Shown: piece by piece, positions 36,604 to 49,318 of the stretch
How the letters are laid out: each line of letters opens with the position of its first letter
Numbering within the stretch: the first letter of the stretch is position 1
NCBI RefSeq assembly: GCF_000203795.2
Contig: NW_006281099.1
Location: 298,690-362,689, forward strand
Length of the DNA stretch: 64,000 bases
DNA from: Batrachochytrium dendrobatidis JAM81
Lineage: Eukaryota; Chytridiomycota; Chytridiomycetes; Rhizophydiales
Direction of reading: 5' to 3'
Translations under genes and position numbers: made by a program
Notes under the pieces: generated by a model
The model's input: the letters and a program-made list of their open reading frames with translations, nothing else
Told to the model about the DNA's origin: nothing
Database searches by the model: none

Positions 36604-39600
36604 TCATAAAGTTGACTGTTTGCAAGAGTTTAAATTGACCATATCTTTCAAAGTTGCTTTTTTGGTATGCTTCAAAACATTTAGAGCTTTTATAGATGCG
36701 TGTTGCTTGGCTAGCTTCAAAGTCGTAGCTTGGGAAGTAGCAAGAACTGTTCCATAAAATACTACCGACGCCTTGTGAAATCCATCGGCATTGCTTTCGT
36801 CACTAAACTCCAACAGTTTAATCATTATTTAGTAAACCCCCCAAATCCAACAGTAAACCCCGAGATGACCGCGAATATTAACAATAAGCTTAAAACAAGC
36901 AGATGTACAGTCATATTAAACTATTACGTACCTTAACTCTAGTTTTTCCGATGAAAATCCCTGAGATTGCACAAAAGCAAACAGTTGCCGAATAGGTGGC
37001 TCAGTAATAGTCTCAAGATTAATATTGCTTTGAATGAAGCTGTGTACATACGGGAAAATCACCAACCGGGTTCTTTCCAGATTGTATCCAGTATCAATAA
37101 ATATTGCTGCAACAATCACCTCAAACACATCACAGAGTACTTTTGGTCCATCAATTGCTTTATCTGCCTGTTTAAATGCATGTTGAGAATGACTATTTTG
37201 AATATAATTAGCATAAAGCACAATAGCTTCCTTGGAGTGCTGAGATAGTTGACTAGATTGCAAAAGGTGCTCGTGTAGTTTTAATGATACTAGTATTTTG
37301 CAAAACGCAGGCTTGCATACCGTCGCTTGAATCATTTTTGAAAGTGAGCATGGGTCTGCATGTTTATAATGTCGATAAAAATATCGTGCAACCAAAATGT
37401 CCATGATTGCGTCGCCCAAGAATTCAAGTCGTTCAAATTTGCTCTTGACAAAATAAAATGGAGTCATGAGGGCAATAAGTAGCAGTTCCGGATTATGAAA
37501 GTTGTATGACAATTTCTGTTGAACATGGTCAACGGTTTCTTGATCCAATCTACTGAGAATGGGGTTTTGCATAGACGATATTTGATGATCGTGCAACTTA
37601 TTAGTGTCGCCGTGTCTAAAACAATGCGGCGGTATCTCATTTATCAGTCTAAAAGTGCGCATCAGATGCAAAGCTGCCTCAACCCCACATTCAAGAAAAT
37701 ATGCACCTAAAAGGGCTTCGATAAAGTCCGACTGCTTTTTTCCACAAAATACACGATTGTCTAAACAATCAACAGATGCGGTAGGTGCTACGAATATCCT
37801 TGTTTCGAAACAAAAAGATGGTGGGGTCCAGGAATTGGATTGAAATGGCGCTGTATTCAGCATGCCAGTCAAACTGTGTTGTTGAGCAATTTCAAAAAGA
37901 TTCTTGTTTGAAACAAGGCCTGATAGTATCGTGGAAAGCTGACCGACTTCATACGACTGGTATGAACTGTGTAAATAATGAGCGACTCCGAATTTTAATA
38001 CCTTGTCCCCCAAAGTCTCGAGTCTTTCATAGTTAGTTATACTATTTGCAGCTGGGGTTGTAAATGCAGACATGAGAGTAGATAGTGGAATTTGCTTTGG
38101 GTATAAACCATACTTTTGATCAAACTCGGCCGCAAGACACGCCGTATGAAGTGAATAAAGAATGGAAGGCAAATAATGAGCTACCATAGTAAGTTTCGCC
38201 GAAATCGGTGATACGCGAAATGCATCTGGAACCAGTTGAGGAAGATTGTCTAGGTTCTGATTATCATCTACACAATTATGTTTGTTTTTGGTGGCTTGAC
38301 ATGAGCGTCTGTAGTCCTTGATATGAGGAATACGTACACATTTAAGTAAATTGGCATTTGGATGATCGACAGTATAGCCTTGAGATGAAGCAATAGCCTG
38401 ATAAGTTGTAATGTGTTGGCCCTTGCCTTTTCCAATAGTGAGCTCAGAATAGGCATTGCAATTTTCACTCCAGCATTTAATCTGATACTTGATATTGTTA
38501 TGAGGAGTATATACTATAATATCTTTGGTTAAATCAACAATAGGTGCTGAAAAACAAGTAGAGTACTTTCCTGGTAAATTATGCAATGGGGATATTTCAT
38601 TGACCAATTTCCGCAAAGAACTGTGATCATAGCGAGGATCAGAAAAAATACGATATAGACTCTGATGGCTAGGAAAGCAAGCGTTTGGTGGAGTAATTCC
38701 AGAATCAATCACATTTTGAACAGTAATCAAGGAATGGGGTTCAAGAACGGTAGTGCACAATGATACCCATTCAGAGAAGCTAACCTCGCGTCTAGAGTTG
38801 ACCAATTCTACCAAATCCCAATTAATGGCCCAATCACAACCAGATTGCCGGTACATGGGAACCACTTCATAATAAAGATTCGAATTTGAATCATTGTTAG
38901 AACAGTCGTTTTTTTTACTTGTAGATGCACTCAAAGACTCGTCAAATACACAGTTACAACGATCATGATTTTGAAGCACTAGATTCCAAAACTGATGCTG
39001 AAATCGAAGAATCTGCTCATATTCTTGAGCAGAAAACTTTGTCTCAGTTGCAGTAGTCACTTTGCCAGATTTACTCCATGGATGGATATCGACGGGTGTA
39101 TACGAAAAAGAAAGATCACACCATAATTCTGTAGCGCACAACGCATTACCAGGAAGTGCGCCAGTTGTGAGCAGCGCCAGTGTAGAGTCGGTCTGGAGCT
39201 GATCAGATGAACTGTCGGTTAACAAAGCGGCAGCAGACTGCAATACTAAAGATGCATTAGAGTGAGTGGTATTTATGTCAATGACCGTGACAAATCTTGA
39301 ATGCGTTTCTGTTTTATTAGTTGTACCCAACTTGGACGAAAAGTTGCTAAATGAGTGTGGAATAGAGCGATGATGGCCAGTCTCATGGTTGGTATGGTTT
39401 TGTGGAAGTTGATTTGAATGACTATCTGGCAAAACAATATTGGAATGCACGGTTTTTGTAGCGTCGATTGTAGATTTAGAGAGGCTTTTAACAGGCGTCC
39501 GAGGCTGTAAGCGTTCGTCCAATTCCCCCATGTTATACAAAACTCGGCATGCCTCGAGAGCAGAGTCTTCACAAGCAAGTTTTTCAGTAAGCTGCCACAT

Positions 39601-42168
39601 TCCAATAATTGTATCAATTTTGAGAGTGAGCCATTGTGGAATCTTCACTACGCATATATATCCAATATTTGGCTCCTTTGGGCACATCTTTGCTACCATT
39701 TCTGAATCTGATAAATCTATATCAAATCTAGTCGATCCACTATACAACAAACCATCAGCATTGATACCAGCACCATGTATAATGGTAGAGTTTTCATGCT
39801 TGGGATCAGATTCAGATGTAGCATAGACTTTTTCAAGATACTGTTGCGAGATTTTTAGCAGATACTCGTCCCATGGCATGTAATTTGATATAGACTTGTA
39901 TCCATTTTTAACGGTTTGGTATATAGATGTTGGCCAATCCAACTGTTCCGAGTTTGATTTAGAAACAAGGTAAAAATCTAAAACTCTCTTTGCATCGGCC
40001 CGAGCTAAAATCGTGCCTTTGCGAGTACGAAATACACTTTTGCGTTTACCAAACAATAGTGGTCCAACCAAGTCATCTACGTGTGTTGTTTTCACAAGTG
40101 TTAAAAATGGTACCATGTCGTTTTGCAAATCTTCTTGATGACTGCTTTTTTTGAATCGATATAGCTTTTGAACCACCGAGCAAGAAAAGGAAGCAATTGA
40201 CTCTGCTTTAGCAATTGCTTTTTTCAGTTTTGAGTGTCCTTTTGCTACCATTACAATAAACTGTGAACCAGGTACGCCTCCAGTATATCCCTTCAATCTC
40301 TCATAACAGAGCTGCTTGCGTGGCCAATCGAATAAAATAACCAGCCCACACTTTGGTCTAGTGACAATAAAACTATTAGCAGACATATCAACACGTAAAT
40401 GTATAAATAATCAGCAACATCACTTACAAATGACACCTGTTTTGTCCAAAATTCGAAACAACAAGCACATTCAATTCTCGAGATTTGAATCTCTGAAGAG
40501 TGTTTTGAGTAGAATTAGTGCCTTTTTCAAAAGCATGGTCTACCACAGAGTGCGAAACAGAATAGCTGGGTGATTCAGTGTTCATCATGTGAATAGTTGA
40601 CCCATTAATAAATCCACATCTAATAAACGGATACTTTTGAAAAGCACTACATTGGATGAGATTGCATAGTTTTTCTGCAGTTTGATCATCATGCACATAG
40701 ACCAAAGATTGAAAGGGTTGTTTACCAAAATTGATAGTGTCAGTGGATTGATTATGATTTTTTGCAAGTGTTTTAAGGAGTGTATGCACTTTGATGCTGA
40801 TATCAGCAGTGGGAATCTCAGATATAGACGTGTAATCATTCTGACTGGGCAAAGAATTGGTGCTGCTGGATTTTAAACTTGATTGCCAATCAGTGTCGGT
40901 AAAAGTATCGTCAAGATGCACTGCCTTTCGTTTTTTTGAAGCAGCTGCGTGTGTAACACCAAGGATCTCTTTGACCAACTTGATCGTGCACCACACACCC
41001 AATTCTGAAAAAGTTGCTCGGATCCTTTTTAATTGTTTTTCAGTGACTATCAAGCGCTTTGAATCTATGGATACCGTATCATGTTGTAGTTGAATGAAAT
41101 GCTGAGCTGCTGCTATTTCGTCATCGAGCTGTTGTGTAGAAACAGTGTACGATTCATCTGAAAATGCATTGCCACCATCTCTCGCCTGTGGGAGCTTGCA
41201 AAAATAGCTTTGCAGTTCTTTTCTATCATGAGAATCAGTTGAATGAAAAGTAAAAAGGCTATTGAAATCATTGGTGGTTGAATCATATTCAAGCACTGTG
41301 ACATCTGTGTTTCTGGGCTGAATATTGTCTTGACGTCTATCTGGGACTACTACGGTCTGACAACTAAACATTACCATTAAATCTTTCAAATTTTTCTCCA
41401 GATCTTTCAAATTCATAGATATAGAGTGGATAGGTATGGAAGAAACCACAAAGATCTTGGGTCGTGGAGAACGGACTGGGATATGGCAATAAAATCCGTT
41501 CATAATAGCCTGATGCTCCTGTGCATTACGAGAATGGTGGCATTCATCGAATATAATCAAGCATATATGCTTGGAAAGATCGAGATATTTTCGAGTCAAT
41601 AAATTGACGAATAGCTGTTGTGGCATGACCAGAACTTGGCTGTTTGAAAACTCTTTTTGCCAGTGATTGTAATCAAGATGTGATATAGAACTGCTTTCCT
41701 CCCCAGAATAACCCCTGACTACTAGATCGGTATACTGATGGATTTCATTTGCCTTTTCCTTGACAGCTCCTTTGGTTCCAACACATACAATAGTCTGAAT
41801 TCAATCTAGGTTAGTATCGTAATAAGCATACTACACAAGCCAGCAAGTGCTTTTAAATTTGAACACAATGGTAAGCCCAATTAAAAATGGACCCACTGGA
41901 ATACTTGAATCACCATTACCTTGCGAGAGTTCAAGGTTTCTGAGTTCTGGATGTGATAGGTCGAAACAGCCAAGTTGTTTTCACTGGTGGAATAGGTTTG
42001 TTGAGAAGGCTGAACATGTACAAGTGGTAGTTTCTCGGTAATTGCATCAATCAGCATGATAGAAACCAGAGTTTTGTAGTCATTTGAATCCATAAAGGCA
42101 ATTACATTGTGGTGGATTGCCTCTTCATATACTCGGATCTGATATGGTTTAATATTTTCTTCAAGCAT
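36604..42168 (-). CDS. DCL: Dicer-like ribonuclease III
   Basis: RNA-interference enzyme that cuts double-stranded RNA into siRNAs. Four exons (42168-41920, 41794-40437, 40372-36932, 36802-36604) join in frame to 1748 residues. The N-terminal helicase has DECH at about residue 165, but the P-loop position reads DSNDYKT (residues 27-33), and motifs V and VI are also changed. The helicase C lobe (RFKSRELNVLVVSNFGQNS) is followed by a dimerisation/PAZ-like middle region (IVDLTKDIIVYTP, HITTYQAIASSQGYTVDHPN). RNase IIIa has NYERLETLGDKVLKF and DFIEALLGAYF. RNase IIIb has KFERLEFLGDAIMDILVARY and CDVFEVIVAAIF. Both carry the acidic catalytic residues. The last exon adds a dsRNA-binding domain (SVVFYGTVLATSQATTLKLA). 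A MITE sits about 90 bp upstream of the start codon. Confidence 0.93.
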
Positions 42169-42256
42169 TAGATTGGAGAGGATGGATTTTGTTGGAAAAG
42201 TACTACTATTGATGCTGTCATGAGTGTTGATAGAATCAAAAGTCTTGACTGGCCAT

Positions 42257-42733
42257 TTACAGCTGCATTCACACGTAAAACAGAATACTTGTATTTATCT
42301 CGACTTTATTTAGATTTGGGATAAACGATGGTTGAATGCTTGTTGCTCTTTCCTATTAGAAATCGGACCACTGCTGAGCGCTTTAATAGTAATTGCAAAA
42401 TCAAATTATAGTTTTGAGCCGATTCTTCACTTTTGTTAGTCATACATTGTACGATCACCAGATTTGCTACAATCCAGACATTGTGCTTGGTTGATAACAT
42501 TAGCAATCGAACCCTTTTTGTCATATCTTAACATATCAGATATGCTCTGGTTCAACAAAACAAAGATTGCAACTTGTTTTCATGTCAATCACTAGGAAAA
42601 AAGACCAGCCAGCTTTAATAAGCTCAGAACACACAATGCTGCCTAGTAAATTGGCACCCATCATGCCATGAGATGAACTGTTTATGATGTGATTGAAACC
42701 CTTTTAGTTTCCATTTTCATGAATACAGTTGTA
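42257..42733 (+). mobile_element. MITE-like element, copy 6
   Basis: A 477-bp element between the divergent start codons of Dicer (42168) and phosphatidylserine synthase (42847), so within both promoters. Ends: CAGCTGCATTCACACGTAAA on the left and TTTCATGAATACAGTTGTA on the right, both flanked by TA. Core sequences CATACATTGTACGATCACCA and GATTGCAACTTGTTTTCATG are present. Confidence 0.78.
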
Positions 42734-42846
42734 TAGCTGGTGAATAAACGAAACAAAACAGCACCAACATTTGTGTTCAAAGTCGAGTCTAGAAATTCAA
42801 AAATATATTTTTCCTTTTGTTAGAACTCACAATCGCCTGCATTAGC

Positions 42847-44946
42847 ATGTCCTCTGTTGCCAGTGTCAGGAAAAGAGCTTCTTCCACCATGGGTGGTTCT
42901 CACAGTCCGGACAAACCGTCTCTTTCTATTACTACCGTCGATCAAAAATCAATGGCTCCTTTTTTTGTCAGCACTGCCGATAGAGTGGTTTCTCTAGCTA
43001 CAAAGGCTTCTGTATGTTAAACTGTATGGAATATCACTCTTTTCAATTGCCATATTGGTTAGCCAGTCTGCTATTCAATGATCTTGTTGTTCAACACGGC
43101 ATAATATAACGGGTGTGGTGTTCAACTACCACCATTCTCTAGCTAGGATTGTTCGGCCTGATTCTCAATTTTAGCTGATACTCATTGACCAACTCCTGCC
43201 ATTATTTTAGGTAAAATAACAATGCTGATTTATTTTAAACTTGTAGGTCACTATATTTTGTGCATTGGTTATATACTATGGCATCATCAATCCCTCTGCT
43301 GATTCTACTCTAAATACTAAAAGGTATAAATTGACTTTTAACGGATACTGCCAAAAGATACTTGATGTCAAACCTCATTCATTTCAATCCATATATGTAG
43401 AGGACTTGCTGCAGGAGCATTTGCTGTTTGTCTTGTTGGACTATTCCAGTTCAATGACGGACCATTCATTCGACCTCATCCTGCATTCTGGAAGTTGGTG
43501 CTGGCAGTCGGTGTTTGTTACCAGATTGCTTTGCTCTTTTTACTCTTCCAGGTATTGATCAATCTGTATTCACTTGATGGCTGGATATATTCCTTGTGAT
43601 GGCTGTATCTAATCGTAGTTTTTGTAAAAGACCAAGGAGAACGCACGAGCACTTTTTAACTACTTTGATTCGTCACTCGGCATTCCTCCACCAGAAAAAA
43701 GTTATGCTGAAGACTGTGCAATTACTTGGGAGATTATCTACGTATGTTTTAAGCACTTGATTTGAAGGCAGTATTTATGTTGACTAACTGTAAATACCCT
43801 TTATTTTAGAATCAAATGGATGTGTTTGTGATTGCACATACTATGGGCTGGTTCTGTAAAGCCTTGGTACTACGTGATTACTGGCTTTGCTGGATCGTGT
43901 CCATTATGTTTGAAGTCATGGAGTACTCTCTTGAGCATCATCTACCAAACTTTGCTGAGTGCTGGTGGGATCATGTAAGTTTTGCTAATCGACACATCCT
44001 CTTGAAGTGATTCTTTGTAAGCCACCACTTCAATTTTATTGTACTTTATATTTGATGATGTCAGAATAGATTTAATACTATTTTGTTTATTTGTAGTGGG
44101 TTTTGGATGTGCTGATTACCAACTGGATTGGAACCTATTTTGGCATGAAAGCTTGCGAATATTTTGAAGTCAAGGTATGAACTAGATCTCCTGATCAGAA
44201 TGTTGATTGGACACTATCAACATTCAACTTTTTAAAATTTAAATAGCACTACTCGTGGCGAGGAATCGGTGAAATCCCCACTATTAGAGGGAAACTTGCG
44301 CGAACAATGGGTCAGTTTACTCCGTATAGCTGGGTCAAGTTTGAGTGGCATTCGACCAAATCCTTTCGTAACTTTATTGCAGTTATTGGCATACTGTGTC
44401 TTGTAAGTTGTTATTATTTTTATTAGTGATGCTGATTTAGCTATGTCTCGTTTTATTCATCCCAATTGCTTTGTTTCAACTACAACAAACTTGGACTATC
44501 AGGAGCTGCAATGTGAGCTAAACGCATTCTACTTGAAGTATCTGCTTTGGGTTCCCGTGTCACATCCCATCAATTTGTGTCGTCTACTGTTCTTTTTTTT
44601 CATGTGTCTACCCGCTCTACGAGAAGCATATCAGTACTTGACAGATCGCAACTGCAAGACATTTGGGATGCATGCCTGGGTGACTTCGATATGCATTATT
44701 ACCGAGTTACTTATTGTTATCAAATTCTCCGAGGGTGAGTTTACCAAACCTACGCCCAAACGCATCATTGTGTTGTGGACAATCCTTTTATCGTCTTTGG
44801 TTGGATACTCCATCTGGAGATTTGGAATTCCGTGGCTGCACGGACGCTCGTCCTCATTGCCATCACCAGTGCACCAAACCATACCAGAGGTGTCGCCAAT
44901 CAAAGCCTCGCACTCAACTAACAAGACTGTCAAACATACGCAATAA
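42847..44946 (+). CDS. Phosphatidylserine synthase, base-exchange type (PTDSS)
   Basis: Multi-pass ER enzyme that makes phosphatidylserine by exchanging serine for the head group of phosphatidylcholine or phosphatidylethanolamine. Starts [20 protein letters not shown] at 42847. Membrane exons follow: [39 protein letters not shown], then [20 protein letters not shown]. The conserved family core is [60 protein letters not shown] and [35 protein letters not shown] and [20 protein letters not shown] come next, then three more hydrophobic segments and a polar tail ending KHTQ at TAA. This differs from the CDP-diacylglycerol-dependent Cho1 enzyme used by yeasts. Its stop lies 41 bp from that of the convergent RRP40 gene. 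Confidence 0.95.
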
Positions 44947-44987
44947 ACCATTTTGGAAGTTTTTAAATTAAAATATCAGTGCACAGT

Positions 44988-45997
44988 TTATTCATCATCC
45001 ATAGCATCCAACTGTTTTTTGAATGCTTTTAGCATGGAAAGAACTTTGGAAGGTGCTGCACCATCTGCTGCTCGAATTAAATTGGCAATCATAATGATTT
45101 GTTTAGGTGTTTCTGCATTGATCCATACCCGTCCATTCATACCAATTGCTGTTTCAAATGGAAACAAGCTCGATATTTGAGCAAGAATTGTATTATTTTT
45201 AGCCATCAAACTAGATTCATCGTGTCCAAATTTCCAAAAACGCAGATATACATGAATTAGTACATTGACCGATCATGCATTAGTATCAACCTACTAAAAA
45301 TACGAGTTTTTCGAGTTGTGATTCAATTGACAAACCTTCTACACATTCCAAGAGAGCACTTGATCATGAACCCATCATTGAGTTCTCCAAATCCATCAGC
45401 TTTTCCAGAGGAAGGATTGATGCATTCGATCTCTGGCTCCATATCTTTATTTGCAAGCGAGACACGGGCATATACCAATGCACCGACTTCTAGATTGGGT
45501 TTGTTACGCTTGGTTGCTCCTTCAAAGGCAAGTACAGGAAGTGCAGCGGGGTGTGGGCCACCAATATCTACTCGGTAACTCTCCATATGCTTTGATGATA
45601 CAACTGCTAGTACTGGCTCACCAAGTGCTGGAATATACTGTTTACAGCCAAATGCATAGATTCAAAATGGTGATCAGTTGTTTCGAATTAACAAGTTGCA
45701 TCATCCAATTAGACAAACAGTTTTGGTTCATGATAAAGGAAGGTTTGAATTGGAATATTCTCGACTCAGTTTGAAATCGATTACTGCATTGACTTGGTTT
45801 AAAAATGCACTCACCTTTTTTTGTGAGGCGGTCAGCCATAATCGGTTGCCTGACGCTTCTGTAACAAAGCCCGACTTGATTGCCACTATAGTGTCCTGCT
45901 TTTGTGATAGTCCAGGACCTAGTCTCAATGGACTAGCTACATCTATGACATCGGATGGAACAACGATATCACCAGGAAGCACAAACGTCGGCATCAA
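44988..45997 (-). CDS. RRP40: Exosome complex subunit Rrp40
   Basis: Cap subunit of the RNA exosome (EXOSC3 in animals), with N-terminal, S1 and KH domains. Starts MPTFVLPGDIVVPSDVIDVA at about 45994 (a second Met precedes it at 45997). Exon 2 has YIPALGEPVLAVVSSKHMES, VDIGGPHPAALPVLAFEGAT, NLEVGALVYARVSLANKDME and GDFGELNDG-like GFGELNDGFMIKCSLGMCR, the S1 region. Exon 3 carries the KH part: FPFETAIGMNGRVWINAETP with a GMNGRVW signature and KQIIMIANLIRAADG. It ends KKQLDAMDDE at the TGA/TAA near 44988. Length (about 240 residues) and block order match the family fully. Confidence 0.95.
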
Positions 45998-46539
45998 AGT
46001 TGATTAAATTAAAGACAAGGAACGAAAATATTTATATTTCAACTCAACTTCACCATGTTCTGAAAGCAGATTGCTGTTGTAACCTTTCAACAGCGTAAGT
46101 GATTCATTTGTAAAACTGCACGATTATTTCAGGTTTGCATACACACTTTATATAGATGAAACACTCAAGATCGTGCTAGAACAAGATCAACACCAAGCTC
46201 AGCGAGCTCAGTAAGCTCAGCAAGCAGCCACTGTTAGACTAAACAAGTGATGCTCTATACTCAGTCAAGTGAAGCAGTGAATTCTTCAGCCAATTGGCTG
46301 TGCCAGCAAGTCAGATTGTTGCCATGATACAGGAAACACGATCCATGGATGATTCTGCCATCCAAATCAACAATCTACCAATATTTGCGAAAGCATCACA
46401 AGAAAGTAATCAAACAAACGTAAGCTTGCCCCTTCTAAAGCCTCTTGCTCAAACTTTAAAAAGGTATTGTAGATGTGGTGGTAGTCGCTGCAGGAGGAGC
46501 AAGAATCAAACTGGAGCACAAACATATCTAGGATTAGAA
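45998..46539. other. Upstream flank of RRP40
   Basis: Probably contains the RRP40 promoter. A short direct repeat of GCTCAG units is visible at about 46197-46225 (AGCTCAGCGAGCTCAGTAAG, then CTCAGCAAG). The plus-strand frame starting at 46294 runs into the MITE remnant that follows and has no recognisable similarity. Confidence 0.4.
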
Positions 46540-46766
46540 TACAACAAAAATGAATCTGTAAAGCTCAAGAAAACGGATTGCATGTCTCTGGAATGCAACT
46601 GCTGCTTTCATGTCATAACATTTGGTTTAGATGAAGGAGAATGGAGAAAGATCAGAAAACTAGAGTTTAGCCAACATAGTAATCTCCAATACATCTCAAA
46701 GGCTGGCTGTTTATCATGTACCTTGACATTCTTATTTAGTATTTCATCTACATGAATATGGTCGTC
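46540..46766 (+). mobile_element. MITE-like element, copy 7 (partial)
   Basis: Right-hand part of a family element. It keeps a core block (GGATTGCATGTCTCTGGAAT then GCAACTGCTGCTTTCATGTC) and the right end (AGTATTTCATCTACATGAAT then ATGGTCG). No convincing left end was found, so this is either a truncated copy or one whose left half has decayed. Confidence 0.5.
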
Positions 46767-48086
46767 AAGATATTCAACCCAAGCCATTCCCCACTTTGAA
46801 TTTTAGTAAATAAACCGCGAAGCTAGATCACGCAGCAAGAATAATCATTTAAACTTGCTATGCATCTGACTATTCACTGCATCATACATTTGTTTATTAG
46901 GCTATTTTACAGTATAGATCGGCAAAATCAATATTTTTACAAGAATTACATGGCTATGGGGCATAGCACCAGATTGTTTGTGCCCATGATAGCATAATGA
47001 TTAAATGTACAATCTTGATATGAGCTGGTTCAGATTGACACCAAGAGTCACGCATATAGAGATGTTGCGTGTTTTGACTCGAATCAAAGCAGTTTGCTTT
47101 GATCTGGTTTGTCATTTGTTATTGTCAAGTATTCACTATACCGCTGGAATTTTTGGGAATATAGATTATTGGACACATTACTGAGGCTTTATATGAGCGG
47201 ATAATTAGATTAGATCAACAAAAAATACATGATGCTTGTACCTAGCCATGCTTGATGATCCCCAGCCCTTATACCACGCTAATGGCTGTAAACAGGTATG
47301 ACTTGTCATATGCGGCTCTGACAGAGTTGGTCCAACCCGTGAAATGGTAATTTCTAGAAACAGATGCAACATCATGTCAAAACCAATCAAGCCGGTTTCA
47401 AAAGCTCAGTAAGAATGACGAGTCATGCTTGACCTGTTGCTCCTATCAAGACTGTTGGTGTTGAATGAAGCAGGTTTAGAGTGCACCAGATAGAGTATTT
47501 GCACACTAATGAGTGAAATAAATAAAAAGGCATAGCATATGAATAAATGGAAAATGATCATTTGCATCTGCCTATTGCCCCACGTTGGCTTAGCATAGCT
47601 CGAGTTTTTCCATTGAAATAGGGGCAGCCTATGGTACTATTTTAATGTTTTATTAGGTATTTCAAATTTGCAATACTTGAAAACTTCTTTTTTTAAAAGC
47701 GAAACTAAGTTTGAATCTATAGACCATCTATTCTGGTTTAAATAAAGGTCGAGCCTTTACCAATTCACACCCAACCAGTTCCCTTGTGGTAAGTCTTTGT
47801 TGACTAAGCCATTCGAATTATCTAAATGCACGACTGCCTTTCTAGCACCAAAAATTGGTCTTGAACAGTTTATAGAGGGACTGTATACCAAGACGATGCA
47901 AACCACGTTGAATTATTCAGACCAATCTCAAACAATGACTTGTGCTCTTGTTGACAATTGAGCAAAGCATTTCCTTTTACAGTATATTGCTCAAATCAAA
48001 ATGCTTGATCACTAGTATAAATCGTCTAAAGTGTCTGCCTTGCCCGTAGTGGGTAGTCAGGATCGATACATTGTTGATGCGTTATT
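46767..48086. other. Gene-poor stretch
   Basis: 1.3 kb without any frame that shows similarity, codon-like bias or splice structure. AT-rich. No RNA gene recognised. Together with the flanking MITE copies it forms the largest gene-free interval of the window. Confidence 0.45.
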
Positions 48087-48778
48087 TTACAGCCGTATTC
48101 ACGTAAATGGAGCACTTGTATTATCTTGGTGACCACCTTCTATTCTATTTCGGAGTAGGCAATGGTTAAATATTCATTGCGCCTTTCTACTACAAACTGG
48201 CTGCTTCTTCGATAGACATTCTCAATTCTTTCAAACAATGTCCATTTTAGATACGAAATCAAACTATAATTTGAACTCGAGTGATCTTTTTAAACCTCCC
48301 TATCTCCACTTTTGGCATAGCCATAGATTGTACGATCAACAAGTTCGAAACCAGACTCATCCACTGGAATCCAGATATTGGGCCCGACTGTTCTAATAGC
48401 CAATCCCCACTTTGTTGTATCCTGATATCAGATATGTTTGCGCTCTAGTTCAAAAGAACAGTGATTGTACATTTCAGTAATGCGACTGTTTCCATACAAT
48501 CACACAATGTTTACTTGTAATGTTCGGTTTGTAGAAAGGGAGAGTTGGAGATTGAACAGATGTGAAGGATGCGAAATGATTCAAACAGGAATGTGGATGC
48601 TGCTTTGAACACTCGCTCAGTATTTTTATATAAAAGTGAGCGCAAAAAGAGATCAGTAAACTTAATGAGTTCAAACATTGTTCAGTAAATTTGGTGAAAT
48701 ACCATTTCATGAGACTGGCCATTACCATACACTTTGACTCACTATTTAGCGTTTCATTTTACGTGAATACGACTATAA
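48087..48778 (+). mobile_element. MITE-like element, copy 8 (longest)
   Basis: A 692-bp element, the longest copy in the window. Left end CAGCCGTATTCACGTAAATG preceded by TTTTA; right end CGTTTCATTTTACGTGAATA then CGACTATAA. The core includes CATAGATTGTACGATCAACA, ATCCAGATATTGGGCCCGAC, TCAGATATGTTTGCGCTCTA and ATGCGACTGTTTCCATAC. No frame long enough for a transposase. Confidence 0.8.
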
Positions 48779-49318
48779 TATTCTCACCACTGTATCGATC
48801 TGACTAAATTCTACTTATTTTTCTTCTGCCGCTGTTCATAGCTCATTAAAGTTGTACTTGCACTTACATTTTTTTCTGGAAATATAGGGTCTGTGCGAGT
48901 GAATTCAAACTACATTACTGATTCATATTACTTTGCTCTTGCTTTTCGTCTGACGGAAAAAATAGCAGTATTCCCCTACTTCACTACCAAATTGCCCAGC
49001 CACTGTTTTTTTTTCTAGCATTATACAAACAAGCCAATACTATTTATCCCCACTCAAAATCTTGTAGATTTCTTGGCAACCACGAAGCCCGACTAGATTT
49101 TCTTGCCACACATACTATTTACCGAGTCAGAAAACCTGAATTTATTTATCGGCAGCAGAACTGTATAGTAAATTTGGATTCACTGATAGCATTTACGCTA
49201 GTGCCTTCATAATCTGCACAACCAATTTTACTTCCGCTAGAAATTTAACCTTGCTTTGCAGCAACCAAAAGCACAATCCTACAAAGAGATATAGGCTTGG
49301 GGATCACTCTTTAAGGAG
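48779..49318. promoter_or_regulatory. Upstream region of the Myb gene
   Basis: 540 bp directly upstream of the Myb start codon. Pyrimidine-rich tracts occur (e.g. TTTTTTTTCTAGC near 49010). Expected to hold the promoter and 5' UTR. No discrete site can be named with confidence. Confidence 0.35.

Noticed and set aside
38268..39617. Minus-strand frames of 66 and 114 codons within Dicer
   Set aside because: Out-of-frame shadows of the long Dicer exon.
46294..46755. 153-codon frame with several Cys residues
   Set aside because: It runs into a partial MITE, has no recognisable similarity and no splice or promoter context. Treated as a chance frame.
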